Assembly (NCBI RefSeq): GCF_009901585.1
Contig: NZ_WXYO01000010.1
Coordinates: 1 to 64,000, forward strand
From: Poritiphilus flavus
Lineage (GTDB): Bacteria > Bacteroidota > Bacteroidia > Flavobacteriales > Flavobacteriaceae
Length of the DNA: 64,000 bases
Direction of reading: 5' to 3'
In this document: in pieces, positions 12,988-22,190 of the stretch
How positions within the stretch are numbered: position 1 is the stretch's first letter
How the letters are laid out: every line of letters begins with the position of its first letter
Program-made: the position numbers and the translations under genes
The notes under the pieces: model-generated
What the model was told of the DNA's origin: nothing
Seen by the model: only the letters and a program-made list of their open reading frames with translations
Databases searched by the model: none

Positions 12988-13696
12988 GCAGGAGGAATTT
13001 GAATAGTTGATTTCTGAAGTAGTAAAACTGTGAAGTCGTTAATTGGATCTTATCCAATTAAAACTTTTTTAAGCATTAGTTAGCAAGAAGGTTCTGTAGC
13101 TTAAATGGAACTGTATTGTCTGCCAGTTTTGTCTTATCAATCCTTTGTTTCCTTAATAAACTTCGTGCCAGTCACATGCCTTTGCATTATTTATGGCGTC
13201 TACGGCTACCAACCTGTACTTATTAAAATACCACAATGAAAATTTTTTTCCCAACGCTCCCGCCAGTTTTCAACTGGTGGGCGATTTTATCTTTATAAGT
13301 TTATTAAGCGAACCACGAGATGCAATCTCGCGGTAGCGAGGGGCAAGAAGATTCTGTGGTTTAATTGTAGGTATAAGTTTAAAAGTTTTGAGTGCTGAGC
13401 AAGGAAAACTGTTCACTGTTTACCGTTCACTGATTACTGTTCACTGCAAACTGATTACTGCCCACTGCCAAATGTTCACCGGGGTTCTAAACCCCTCCCC
13501 AAATTCAAGTTAATTCCTGGGACTGAAATTTAAGAGCAGAAAGGATTAAGATCAAGTATAAGCTCAAGTGTAAGTATAAGTTTAAACGTTTTGAGTGTTG
13601 AGTAAGGAAAACCGTTTACTGTTCACTGATTACTGTTTACTGATTACTGTTCACTGCAAACTGATTACTGCCCACTGCCAACTGAACACATTATTC
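12988..13696. other. non-coding spacer with hairpins and repeats
   Basis: No gene is supported here. Just after the giant gene there is a CTGAAGTAGTAAAACTGTGAAG run like that at 520-560. A hairpin with arms CCCGCCAGTT / AACTGGTGGG lies near 13259-13281 and is followed by a T-rich stretch, so it may terminate transcription. A second hairpin, CGAGAT-GCA-ATCTCG, lies near 13316-13330. The phrase GCAAGAAGRTTCTGTRGYTTAA occurs twice, near 13083 and 13342. The remainder is the low-complexity repeat described separately. Confidence 0.6.
13371..13684. repeat. paired low-complexity block (GTTCACTG/GATTACTG words)
   Basis: Two related ~105-bp blocks, 13371-13475 and 13574-13684, each begin GTATAAGTTTAAA and GTTTTGAGTG and end with many variants of the 7-8-base words TTCACTG, TTTACTG and GATTACTG, closing with CCCACTGCCAA. 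Between them is a GGGGTTCTAAACCCC palindrome (13481-13495) and an AAGTATAAGCTCAAGTGTAAG-type run. The same set of elements in the same order relative to the palindrome occurs near 21930-22090. No reading frame or RNA gene explains it. Confidence 0.8.
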
Positions 13697-13782
13697 CTCC
13701 ACAGCACAAGCAGGCTTGGCTGTTACGAAATAAAAAAGCCACCAACTTTCGTTGATGGCTTCTCTTAGTAGCGGGGACTGGA
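13697..13782 (-). repeat. partial copy of tRNA-fMet 3' end with its terminator
   Basis: Bases 13697-13782 repeat 13873-13958 (offset 176) with one or two differences. The copied part holds the last dozen or so bases of the tRNA acceptor and T arm, the 3' trailer and the terminator hairpin; after GGGGACTGGA the two diverge. It is a tRNA remnant and not a functional gene. Such 3'-end copies can arise by tandem tRNA gene loss or by integration at the tRNA 3' end, but no integrase lies nearby and the DNA between copies is only ~90 bp. Confidence 0.85.
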
Positions 13783-13904
13783 TTCTTTCCTCGCATTGCT
13801 CGGAAAGGGCCTTTGGGGTGGCTTTACCAAGAAAAGCCATCTATTTGCTGGCGCAAATAGGTCTTTTTATTGCTCCACAGCACAAGCAAGCTTGGCTGTT
13901 ACGA

Positions 13905-13937
13905 AATAAAAAAGCCACCAACTTTCGTTGATGGCTT
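13905..13937 (-). terminator. rho-independent terminator of tRNA-fMet
   Basis: Read on the minus strand just after the tRNA: AAGCCATCAACGAAAGTTGGTGGCTTTTTTA. Arms AGCCATCAAC and GTTGGTGGCT pair around GAAA, followed by a run of T. A second copy, with the tRNA remnant, lies at about 13729-13761. Confidence 0.85.
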
Positions 13938-13944
13938 CTCTTAG

Positions 13945-14017
<73 letters not shown>

Positions 14018-14103
14018 ATGTATGTTTTTCAGTCTATTACGACCGTGTTTTTTGTTTCTTTTCTCAGGATGAGTAGGTACCCTGTCCTGAGCCTGCCGCA
14101 GGA

Positions 14104-14124
14104 TACTGCTCTACCCCGCGATGT
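14104..14124 (-). repeat. 21-bp copy of the tRNA-fMet 5' end
   Basis: Bases 14104-14124 are identical to 14001-14021, which covers the first 17 bases of the tRNA and four bases upstream. The copy lies 103 bp before the tRNA's own 5' end and breaks off after AGCAGTA. The break abuts a palindrome-rich stretch: arms CTCAGGA/TCCTGAG at 14063-14069 and 14085-14091, and CCTGCCGCAGG at 14092-14102. This looks like a second tRNA gene interrupted by a small palindromic element or a deletion. Confidence 0.85.
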
Positions 14125-14231
14125 GGACGGCAAATATACAACGGTTTTCTTCACCAATCCAAACTATACCCATAATAATTTAAGCTGGCCGAACTACCCA
14201 AACCTTAAATTGCATAACTTCGGGCTTTGAT

Positions 14232-15617
14232 ATGGACGTTATTAATGATTTTCTCTCTGCCCTGATTCCTTATGCGGAATGGGTAATGCTCTTTTTAGTG
14301 ATCGGTGGTGGATTATACCTGGTTTTCTATTCCAGGGGTATTCCCTATCGCTATTTCCGACATGCCATCGGTATTACCGCTGGGAAACACGACAACCCGG
14401 ACGATCCCGGGGAAGTAAGTCACCTTCAGGCCTTATCTGCCGCGGTTGCCGCAACGGTAGGACTCGGAAATATCTCCGGCGTAGCCATAGCAATTTATCG
14501 GGGTGGGCCCGGCGTAATCTTCTGGATCTGGCTTACTGCCATTATAGGGATGTGCATAAAATTCTACTCCTGTAGCCTTGCCATCATCTACAGGGATCAG
14601 AACGCCCACGGAGAATTACAGGGTGGCCCCATGTACTACATCACCAAAGGAATAGGGCAAAAAGCCAGACCTCTGGCCTCTTTTTTCTGTGTTGCCGGGC
14701 TTGTGGGATTCCTCGGGGTGTTTACCGTAAACCAGTTTACCCAAACCTTTATGGAAGTGGTATCCCCGGATAATAGCATTGTCCATCTCGGAGGTACTTC
14801 CGCGAATCCTCAATTGTATTGGAAACTTATCATAGGGATAACGCTTTCCATTATCACCTCCTTTGTGATCTTTGGAGGCTTGCAAAAGATTGCCAGGGTG
14901 GCAACCGCCATCGTTCCCTTTATGGTAGTACTGTATTTTCTGGCAGTATTGGTAGTTATGGTCATGAATTCAGGTGAAATACTGCCCAGCCTTAAACTGA
15001 TCGTCACTGAGGCATTTAATTTCAATACAGCCATAGAAGGCGGCTTCTGGGGAATTATAATACTTGGGGTTAGGCGTGCGGTCTTTTCCAACGAATCCGG
15101 GCTGGGAAGTGCGCCGATGTATCACGGACAATCCAAAACCAAAGAACCTGTCCAGGAAGGGCTGGTGGCCATGCTGGGGCCTTTCATTGATACCATCATA
15201 GTGTGTACCCTGACAGCTGTGGTTATTATCCTAAGCGGGGCCTACCTGGAGGCGGAAAGCGACGGCATATTGATGACGCTTATAGCCTTCAAAAAATCAC
15301 TCTTCGGCTTTGGCGACGTACTCCTGATGCTGATCGTTTCAGCATTTGCGCTCTCCACGCTTTTTACTTATTCTTATTACGGTGTTAAATGCTTGTCTTT
15401 CCTCACCAACCCTAAGATTGGTAAGTATTTTAATTTCTACTATGTGGCTACTATTACATTTGCCGCGGTGGCTTCTGTAGGGCTAGTTATTAATCTTATT
15501 GACCTGGCTTATGCGTTAATGGTTATTCCAAATATGCTGGCCGTGCTGTATTTGGCACCCAAAGTAAATGCCGAGATGAAACTGTATTTCAAAAAACTGA
15601 AAAATGAGCGCTCATAA
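14232..15617 (+). CDS. alanine/glycine:cation symporter (AGCS family)
   Basis: Inner-membrane sodium- or proton-coupled uptake of small neutral amino acids such as alanine or glycine. The 461 residues form about ten hydrophobic segments. AGCS family motifs are visible: the N-terminal ALSAAVAATVGLGNISGVA glycine-rich stretch (~77-95), GGPMYYI (~136-142), and the conserved RRAVFSNESGLGSAP segment (~287-301). Length is normal for the family. Its 3' end overlaps the start of era by 14 bases, so the two are probably cotranscribed. Substrate choice between alanine, glycine or another amino acid cannot be read from the sequence. Confidence 0.93.
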   Translation: MDVINDFLSALIPYAEWVMLFLVIGGGLYLVFYSRGIPYRYFRHAIGITAGKHDNPDDPGEVSHLQALSAAVAATVGLGNISGVAIAIYRGGPGVIFWIWLTAIIGMCIKFYSCSLAIIYRDQNAHGELQGGPMYYITKGIGQKARPLASFFCVAGLVGFLGVFTVNQFTQTFMEVVSPDNSIVHLGGTSANPQLYWKLIIGITLSIITSFVIFGGLQKIARVATAIVPFMVVLYFLAVLVVMVMNSGEILPSLKLIVTEAFNFNTAIEGGFWGIIILGVRRAVFSNESGLGSAPMYHGQSKTKEPVQEGLVAMLGPFIDTIIVCTLTAVVIILSGAYLEAESDGILMTLIAFKKSLFGFGDVLLMLIVSAFALSTLFTYSYYGVKCLSFLTNPKIGKYFNFYYVATITFAAVASVGLVINLIDLAYALMVIPNMLAVLYLAPKVNAEMKLYFKKLKNERS

Positions 15618-16497
15618 GGCTGGATTTGTCAATATTATTGGAAACCCCAATGTGGGGAAATCTACTTTGATGAATGCTTTTGTGGGTGAAAAGCTGTCCA
15701 TCATCACGTCCAAGGCACAAACTACCCGCCACAGGATATTGGGTATTGTAAATGGCGAGGATTTCCAGATGGTATTATCCGATACTCCCGGTATTATCAA
15801 ACCCGCCTATGAGCTGCAGGATTCCATGATGGATTTTGTGAGATCTGCCTTTGAAGATGCAGATGTGCTGCTCTATATGGTAGAGATTGGGGAAAAGGGT
15901 TTAAAGGACGATCGATTCTTCAAAAGGATAGAGAACAGCAAGATACCCGTATTATTGCTCTTAAATAAGATAGACACTAAAGATCAGCAGTTCCTCGAAG
16001 AACAGTTGGCGTATTGGCAGGAGCGTTTACCGAAGGTGGAGATCCACCCTATTTCGGCCCTGGAGAATTTCAATATCAAGGAAGTTTTTCAACGGATCAT
16101 TGAGCTGCTACCGGAATCACCACCCTATTTTCCTAAAGACCAACTCACGGATAAGCCGGAACGCTTTTTTGTAAATGAGACGATACGAGAAAAGATCTTG
16201 AAATTCTATAAAAAAGAAATACCCTATGCGGTAGAAGTAGAAACCGAGGAATTTTTAGAAGACGAAAAGCTCATCCGTATCCGGTCCCTGATCATGGTGG
16301 AACGCAACTCCCAAAAAGGGATAATCATAGGTCACCAGGGAAAGGCACTTAAGAAGGTCGGGGTGGAAGCCCGTAAAGACCTGGAGAAATTCTTCGCGAA
16401 ACAGGTTCATCTGGAGTTATATGTAAAAGTGAACAAAAACTGGAGAAGCAATACACAGCAGCTGCGGCGATTCGGCTACGATCAAAAGAAATCATAA
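15604..16497 (+). CDS. era: GTPase Era
   Basis: Ribosome-associated GTPase needed for 16S rRNA maturation and 30S subunit assembly. The G1 loop GNPNVGKS is at residues 13-20, the G3 motif DTPG near 59-62 and the G4 motif NKID near 121-124. The C-terminal KH RNA-binding domain shows GIIIGHQGKALKKVG around 239-253. The 297-residue length is typical. The start ATG lies inside the end of the symporter gene. The 3' end overlaps the convergent gene 16492-16989 by six bases. Confidence 0.97.
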   Translation: MSAHKAGFVNIIGNPNVGKSTLMNAFVGEKLSIITSKAQTTRHRILGIVNGEDFQMVLSDTPGIIKPAYELQDSMMDFVRSAFEDADVLLYMVEIGEKGLKDDRFFKRIENSKIPVLLLLNKIDTKDQQFLEEQLAYWQERLPKVEIHPISALENFNIKEVFQRIIELLPESPPYFPKDQLTDKPERFFVNETIREKILKFYKKEIPYAVEVETEEFLEDEKLIRIRSLIMVERNSQKGIIIGHQGKALKKVGVEARKDLEKFFAKQVHLELYVKVNKNWRSNTQQLRRFGYDQKKS

Positions 16498-16989
16498 GGT
16501 GTTTAACCGGTCCTGCATAAAATCGTACAATTGATTCATCTGAGGCCTGCCTTTGCGTTTTCCAGACCGGCCGAAAAAGTAAAGTGCAAACCATATCAAA
16601 ACCAGGAATGCCATAGCGCCAAGCTGGATGCCGTAAGGATGGTCTAATGCTGCATTGGAATACGCCCAGATCCCCAAGATGATAAAGAAAGTAGCCACCC
16701 CAAAGTGCAGGAACATAAAAAAGGTCCAAAGGGTAGGATTTGGCCCGAACAGGCCGTAAATTCGGGATGATTTATCGTCTAACTCATTGACTTCCAGCTG
16801 TAACTGCGGAGACCAGAAATTTCGGTGCTTATCCACAAATTTGATAAAAACATGATCATCTATCCGACGGATCAGGAAGGATTTGTGCTCAGCGTTTTCA
16901 AAGGCCTCGATAACAGACTCTTTAGGCGATCCAGGTTCCAGCTGAAATCTGGGCCGCAATACAACGGAATTGGGTAAAGTACTCATCAC
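16492..16989 (-). CDS. conserved two-TM membrane protein, function unknown
   Basis: A 165-residue protein with a soluble N-terminal half (about 1-85) and two hydrophobic segments (about 88-110 and 118-138), then a basic C-terminus (GRSGKRKGRP). I recognise it only as a conserved hypothetical commonly found next to era in flavobacteria, where it is often labelled GTP-binding protein by proximity; no G motifs are present. Convergent with era, with a six-base overlap of the 3' ends, so transcription of one runs into the other. Confidence 0.8.
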   Translation of the reverse strand: MMSTLPNSVVLRPRFQLEPGSPKESVIEAFENAEHKSFLIRRIDDHVFIKFVDKHRNFWSPQLQLEVNELDDKSSRIYGLFGPNPTLWTFFMFLHFGVATFFIILGIWAYSNAALDHPYGIQLGAMAFLVLIWFALYFFGRSGKRKGRPQMNQLYDFMQDRLNTL

Positions 16990-17168
16990 GGCTTATTCTT
17001 ACTAAAAGATACACTTTTCTGAGACAATAAAGGATTGTTTCGGATGCTACAATACCTAAAAGCAGCCTTTAATGATTTTTAATCATCAAATTTTCAATCA
17101 ATTACAACTTGTCAAAAACCCTTTATCGAAAAAATGTAGCTTTTTACTTAATAGTTGTTTACTTTTCC

Positions 17169-17176
17169 TATATTTG
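17169..17176 (+). promoter_or_regulatory. -7 box TATATTTG upstream of the NeuD-like gene
   Basis: TATATTTG matches the Bacteroidota TAnnTTTG -7 consensus. No good TTG lies at the usual -33 distance. It sits in an AT-rich 244-bp spacer, 57 bases before the start codon. The transcript leader would carry two copies of TTTATCGAT (17178-17186 and 17201-17209), possibly an operator. Confidence 0.5.
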
Positions 17177-17233
17177 ATTTATCGATGAAATGCATAGTTT
17201 TATCGATAAACTGCTCCAAATCCCCCAAACACT

Positions 17234-17938
17234 ATGAACAACATCATCATATTTGGTGCCTCCGGTCATGGCAGTGTCGTATTAGACTGTATTGAACAGG
17301 AAGGCAAATACCAGGTCATTGGCTTTGTAGATTCCTTCAAGAAAAAAGGCAGGCTTCAAAACGGCTATGAGATCCTGGGTAATGAGCACGACCTTCCTGT
17401 GCTCATGGAAAAGTTCAATCTTCATGGTGGTATTATTGCGATAGGGGATAACTGGACCCGGAAGATCATCGCAGACAAAATATCCAAGATCGTTCCCAAT
17501 TTTAATTTCATTACCGCCATTCATCCCACCGCGATTATTGGTAAGGACGTTACTATAGGGAAAGGAGTGGTGATCATGCCTGGGACTATCGTAAATGCCA
17601 ACTGCCAAATTGAGGATTTTTGCATCCTCAATACAAATTCCTCCCTGGATCACGATGGTAAAATGGAAGAGTATTCCAGCCTTGCCCCCCGTGTGTGTAC
17701 AGGAGGAAACTTACAGCTGGGCAAATTCTCAGCTATTTGTCTGGGAGCTAATGTTATAGAAAGCATTACCATAAAGCAACATACTGTGGTAGGTGCAGGA
17801 TCACTCGTCATTGATGATATTGACAGTCACGTTCTGGCCTATGGTTCCCCGGCCAAAGCTGTAAGAATACGTGCTGTTGGGGAAAAGTACCTTACCGCAG
17901 GGAAAGTACCCTACCTACTGAATGTAGTGGACGCCTGA
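17234..17938 (+). CDS. NeuD/PglD-family sugar O-acyltransferase
   Basis: Probable acetyltransferase acting on a nucleotide-linked or surface sugar. The N-terminus has a dinucleotide-fold-like glycine motif (GASGHGSVV, residues 8-16) typical of NeuD/PglD. From about residue 95 the protein has hexapeptide left-handed beta-helix repeats (AIIGKDVTIGKGVVI, GNLQLGKFSAICLGANV) and ends with the usual SPAKAVR turn. The catalytic histidine candidate is in SSLDHDGK. At 234 residues it is slightly longer than typical (~210). It has its own spacer and candidate promoter and is not beside other polysaccharide genes, so its substrate is not indicated by context. Confidence 0.85.
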   Translation: MNNIIIFGASGHGSVVLDCIEQEGKYQVIGFVDSFKKKGRLQNGYEILGNEHDLPVLMEKFNLHGGIIAIGDNWTRKIIADKISKIVPNFNFITAIHPTAIIGKDVTIGKGVVIMPGTIVNANCQIEDFCILNTNSSLDHDGKMEEYSSLAPRVCTGGNLQLGKFSAICLGANVIESITIKQHTVVGAGSLVIDDIDSHVLAYGSPAKAVRIRAVGEKYLTAGKVPYLLNVVDA

Positions 17939-18013
17939 ACCCGTATCACCTTTTAGCCCATAGTTGATTTTCCAAATGGCTCGCAAGCTCATGGTCAGTT
18001 AGCCTATTAATAC

Positions 18014-18021
18014 TACCTTTG
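18014..18021 (+). promoter_or_regulatory. -7 box TACCTTTG upstream of der
   Basis: TACCTTTG fits TAnnTTTG and ends 17 bases before the der start codon, predicting a leader of only about a dozen bases. The -33 TTG is not evident at normal spacing. Confidence 0.5.
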
Positions 18022-18038
18022 TGGCCTGATTTTATAAG

Positions 18039-19340
18039 ATGAGTGCCATAGTAGCCATAGTAGGGAGACCCAATGTGGGCAAATCCACCTTTTTTAACCG
18101 CCTGATTCAGCGCAGGGAGGCTATTGTTGATGCCGTAAGCGGCGTAACCCGGGATAGGCATTATGGCAAAAGCGATTGGAACGGAAAGGAGTTTTCCCTG
18201 ATCGATACCGGGGGATACGTATTGGGAAGTGACGACATCTTTGAACAGGAAATAGACAAACAGGTTGAGTTGGCCATTGAAGAGGCCGACGCGATCATTT
18301 TTATGGTGGACGTAGAGGCCGGAATTACCGGAATGGACGAAGATGTAGCCCGCCTGTTACGCAAGGTTAGCAAGCCTGTTTTCCTAGTAGTCAATAAAGT
18401 AGACAACGCCAAGAGGGAGGAGCAGGCTGTGGAATTCTATTCCCTGGGCCTTGGAGATTACTATTCGCTGTCCAGCATAAATGGAAGTGGCACCGGAGAG
18501 TTACTGGATGCCCTGGTGGAGGTGCTACCTGAGAGTACTGAAGAAGCCGATGAACTTCCGCGTTTTGCAGTGGTCGGGAGGCCCAATGCCGGAAAGTCTT
18601 CCTTTATTAATGCGCTAATAGGCGAAGACCGCTATATAGTTACGGATATCGCTGGAACCACCCGGGATAGTATTGACACCAGGTACAACCGCTTCGGCTT
18701 TGAGTTCAACCTGGTAGATACCGCGGGGATCAGGCGCAAGGCCAAAGTAAAAGAAGACCTGGAATTCTACTCGGTTATGCGCTCTATAAGGGCCATTGAA
18801 CATGCGGATGTTTGTTTGTTGGTGGTAGACGCAACAAGAGGTTTTGACGGGCAGGTGGAGAACATTTTCTGGTTGGCCGCGAGAAACAACAAGGGGATTG
18901 TGATCCTGGTTAACAAGTGGGACCTGATTGAGAAAGAAACCCAGTCTGTCAAGAAATTTACCCAGAATATCAAAAAAAGCATAGAGCCTTTTACCGACGT
19001 TCCTATTATATTCATTTCTGCGCTAACCAAACAGCGGATCTTCAAAGCCATTGAAACCGCGGTTACGGTTTATGAAAATCGGTCTAAAAAGATCCCTACC
19101 CGTAAGTTGAACGACATTATGCTTCCCATCATAGAACATACTCCTCCACCCTCCTACAAAGGGAAATATGTTCGTATAAAATTCTGTACTCAGTTGCCTA
19201 CCCCATACCCGCAGTTCGCATTCTTTTGCAATTTGCCACAATATGTGAAAGACCCTTACAAGCGTTTTCTGGAAAACAAGCTTCGGGAAAACTTCGATTT
19301 CACCGGAGTCCCCATTACCATTTTTATGAGGAAGAAATAA
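18039..19340 (+). CDS. der: ribosome biogenesis GTPase Der (EngA)
   Basis: Tandem-GTPase factor required for 50S subunit assembly. The first G domain has GRPNVGKS at residues 9-16 and NKVDN near 119-123. The second has GRPNAGKS near 181-188, DTAG near 227-230 and NKWD near 292-295. The C-terminal KH-like domain (from ~350) ends [11 protein letters not shown], as usual. Length 433 residues is normal. It is one of two essential ribosome GTPases in this window, with era 2 kb upstream. Confidence 0.97.
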   Translation: MSAIVAIVGRPNVGKSTFFNRLIQRREAIVDAVSGVTRDRHYGKSDWNGKEFSLIDTGGYVLGSDDIFEQEIDKQVELAIEEADAIIFMVDVEAGITGMDEDVARLLRKVSKPVFLVVNKVDNAKREEQAVEFYSLGLGDYYSLSSINGSGTGELLDALVEVLPESTEEADELPRFAVVGRPNAGKSSFINALIGEDRYIVTDIAGTTRDSIDTRYNRFGFEFNLVDTAGIRRKAKVKEDLEFYSVMRSIRAIEHADVCLLVVDATRGFDGQVENIFWLAARNNKGIVILVNKWDLIEKETQSVKKFTQNIKKSIEPFTDVPIIFISALTKQRIFKAIETAVTVYENRSKKIPTRKLNDIMLPIIEHTPPPSYKGKYVRIKFCTQLPTPYPQFAFFCNLPQYVKDPYKRFLENKLRENFDFTGVPITIFMRKK

Positions 19341-19481
19341 GTCTGTGATTGGCGGTCTTCAAATTTCCGGCTGATTGGCCTTAGATCTCGGCATTAACAG
19401 CAGGAATTTTACCCTTTCTATTATCAACCTTGCATTAAATGTTGTATTTTGAAATAGGAAATACCTTTAAGAAAAAGCCTG

Positions 19482-21812
19482 ATGAGAGTACCTGTCGCAA
19501 GTTTTCTTTTCTTCCTTCTTCTCAACAGTACAAGCCTATGTGGTCAGCTCTCTACCCTTGAAGAAGCCCATGCCGAATTCTTTACACCTCATAGGGAGTT
19601 ATTCCATTTGCAGACAAACAAAGCTGCCTACATTGAGGGAGAGCACATCTGGTTTGCGGCTTATGTCCTTAACCAGTTAACTGAAAAGCCGTCGGACAGC
19701 ACCAGGAATTTATATGTGGGAATCTACGATGAGCAGGGAATAGAGATCAAGAAAAAGCTCTTGCATGTTAATCAAGGCGTTACCCATGGAAATTTTCTTA
19801 TCGATTCGCTCTTTATCAAAGATAAATACTACCTGAAGGCCTATTCAAACTGGATGAAGAATTTTGCGGTATCCAATTCCTTTACAAAGTCAATACGAAT
19901 ACTGGGCCGCAAATCAGCTGCAAATGAGCATGACAATAGCCTGGGTTTTGACCTTCAGATCTTACCTGAGGGTGGTCACCTGGTTGAAGGCACTCATAAC
20001 ACGGTTGGATTTAAGTTGATGCAGCATCAGGGAACAGGAGTGCAGGTAGCTCATGCGGAGTTGATGGATAATAATGGCAAGGCCGTGGTTAGCGATATTC
20101 TGAATAATCACCTTGGCTTTGGAAAGTTCCGTTTCTATTATGAAGATGGCCGAAATTACAGCTTAAGGGCTCATCTGGGCAACGGGGAAGTTGTAGAAAA
20201 GTCGCTGCCACTTGCCAGGGACAAGGGTCTGTCCCTATCCCTCAAGGTGATGAATCCCGTTTATCTGCTCATGCGCATCAGTACAAATCGTGCAACTCTG
20301 GACGAGAGAACTGGGCAAAAGTGCTATTTGGCATTTCACAAAAACAAGGAGCTCATCATCAAGGAGTTTGTTCTTGAGCATTCCAATCATTTTATCAGGC
20401 TTAGGAAAAGCGAATTGCCTAAAGGTTTAAATCAACTTACGCTCTTTGATGAAAGCTTAAATCCAATTTCAAGGCGACTATTCTTCAACGATATAGATCT
20501 AAAGAGGCTGGATTTAGATGTAAGTGCTCAAAACTATGACAGGGATAGTGTAAATTTATTTATTTCACCAAAAGCTGCTGAGAAAACCAAGGCTTCTTAT
20601 AGATTAAGTGCTTCGGTATTGCCTGAAGCCACCAGGGTCCAGGCTTCGGACAACTCAATTTTGTCATCCTTTTGGTTGAAACCTTACCTCCGGCATCCGG
20701 TTGAGAATCCGGCGTATTATTTTGAGAATTTAAGAGCAAAAATGCTTGCGCTGGACCATTTGTTGATCGTTCAGGGCTGGTCTAATTACGATTGGGATCG
20801 AATATTTAACTATAGGCCGGAATACAAATTCGACTTCGAAAAAGAAATTACGATAAGCGGTAAGATTATCAATGCGGATCTGACCAGGGAGCAGAATGTA
20901 ATGCTGAGAACTTCTGGCTCAGAAAACTTCATTATTGCTCCACTCGACAGGAATAAAAACCTGCTGCTGAAAGCTCCGCTTTTTAAGAACGAGTCTTTAG
21001 ATATTGCGATCATTAATGATAAGGGCAAGCTTAGAAGACCCAGGTTGGATCTGACCTTCTTACCCAGGGCCGATAAGGATTTCCTCAGTTTATCCGAACT
21101 CAGATTGATGGATAATGAAATGGATATGTTTCCGGAAGATGAGGTGGAATTTGCGAATGGGGGAGTAGCCGCGGGAAATCTCATCAGGCTTAAGGAAGTG
21201 GAGGTATTTGCCCAAAACAGCCAAAAAGAAAAGGAATATCTATTCCAGTTGGCTACGGATGAAGGTACAATAATCACGGATGAGGACAGGCTAAAATACA
21301 GATCTGTTTACAACTATCTGAGAAGTTTGGGTTTTGAGGTGGAGATCTTCAACAACCAGGTGAGGATTCGTGCCAACCAGGGGCATTTGAGGGGATTTAT
21401 ACCCATTTACATTGATGGCTTGCCAGTCCATGGACGTGAATTGGTTTCCATGCCACTCGTAAGGGTGCAAGCCGTGGTATTTGATACCTTTAAGGAACAA
21501 TATGTCAATGTAATCCTCCGCAACGGGGATTATACAGACCCCAATTTACCGGCTCAGTACATAAGCACAATTATAAAGCAAGGTTACGCCAAGCCATCCC
21601 AGTACTACGAACCTTTGTATACCTCGCTCTCCCCTGAGACTCTGGAAAATTACGGTTCTATCGCCTGGTTGCCGGACCTGGTTTCCGGGCAGGACGGCAC
21701 TACTTCTTTCTCGTTTTTGAAAAGTGGGCAAAATAGCGTGAAAGTATTTGTTGAAGGCTTTGATGAACAGGGAAGACTGGTATCGGTAATGAAAACCGTA
21801 GAAATTCAGTAG
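19482..21812 (+). CDS. large secreted MG2 / TonB-plug-like protein
   Basis: A 776-residue exported protein with a signal peptide (residues 1-21, ending SLCGQ). Residues ~35-140 look like an alpha-2-macroglobulin MG2 domain (LQTNKAAYIEGEHIWFAAY, typical of a Bacteroidota family). Long beta-rich regions follow. Near 640-710 there is a segment like a TonB-dependent receptor plug (YIDGLPVHGRELVSMPL, then VNVILRNG), but there is no beta-barrel and the protein ends after an Ig-like stretch. Family members are described as carboxypeptidase-regulatory/plug-domain proteins without a proven role. I infer periplasmic or outer-membrane location. It is monocistronic, bounded downstream by non-coding repeats. 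Confidence 0.75.
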   Translation: MRVPVASFLFFLLLNSTSLCGQLSTLEEAHAEFFTPHRELFHLQTNKAAYIEGEHIWFAAYVLNQLTEKPSDSTRNLYVGIYDEQGIEIKKKLLHVNQGVTHGNFLIDSLFIKDKYYLKAYSNWMKNFAVSNSFTKSIRILGRKSAANEHDNSLGFDLQILPEGGHLVEGTHNTVGFKLMQHQGTGVQVAHAELMDNNGKAVVSDILNNHLGFGKFRFYYEDGRNYSLRAHLGNGEVVEKSLPLARDKGLSLSLKVMNPVYLLMRISTNRATLDERTGQKCYLAFHKNKELIIKEFVLEHSNHFIRLRKSELPKGLNQLTLFDESLNPISRRLFFNDIDLKRLDLDVSAQNYDRDSVNLFISPKAAEKTKASYRLSASVLPEATRVQASDNSILSSFWLKPYLRHPVENPAYYFENLRAKMLALDHLLIVQGWSNYDWDRIFNYRPEYKFDFEKEITISGKIINADLTREQNVMLRTSGSENFIIAPLDRNKNLLLKAPLFKNESLDIAIINDKGKLRRPRLDLTFLPRADKDFLSLSELRLMDNEMDMFPEDEVEFANGGVAAGNLIRLKEVEVFAQNSQKEKEYLFQLATDEGTIITDEDRLKYRSVYNYLRSLGFEVEIFNNQVRIRANQGHLRGFIPIYIDGLPVHGRELVSMPLVRVQAVVFDTFKEQYVNVILRNGDYTDPNLPAQYISTIIKQGYAKPSQYYEPLYTSLSPETLENYGSIAWLPDLVSGQDGTTSFSFLKSGQNSVKVFVEGFDEQGRLVSVMKTVEIQ

Positions 21813-22190
21813 TATTGAGACAACTAAACACAAAGCATCGGAAATATCAGCAAGCTTACTATCAACTATCAACTATCAACTGTCAACTAACAATACATCC
21901 TCAAGAGCTTTGGCGAGGGAAGACTGTTCACTCCCGATAGTTATCGGGACTGTTCACTGTTCACTGAAATTTGGGGTTCCAAACCCCACCCCAGAGTTAA
22001 ATTAGTCTTTGGCACTGTAAATTAAAAGCAGAATGACAGGGTTAAAGTACAAGTACAAGTTTAAGCTGAAGTAAAAGAAAAGGGTTCTGAAATGTATGCG
22101 TTGAATTGTAAATGTGAACTGCCCAATTGATCCTCAACAGTCTAAGCGAAGAAGTACTGTTCACTGTTCACTGCCAACTGCGTACTGACT
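21813..22190. repeat. non-coding repeat region, second copy of the 13.4-kb family
   Basis: No gene. Holds ATCAACTATCAACTGTCAACTAACAA-type words (21858-21890), a TTCACTG tandem run (21925-21966 and 22155-22175), a GGGGTTCCAAACCCC palindrome (21973-21987), then GTACAAGTACAAGTTTAAGC-type sequence. The palindrome and its flanks parallel 13481-13590 (ACTGNAAATTNAAAGCAGAA is shared). An inserted hairpin TCCCGATA-GT-TATCGGGA at 21932-21949 splits one TTCACTG array. Confidence 0.75.
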
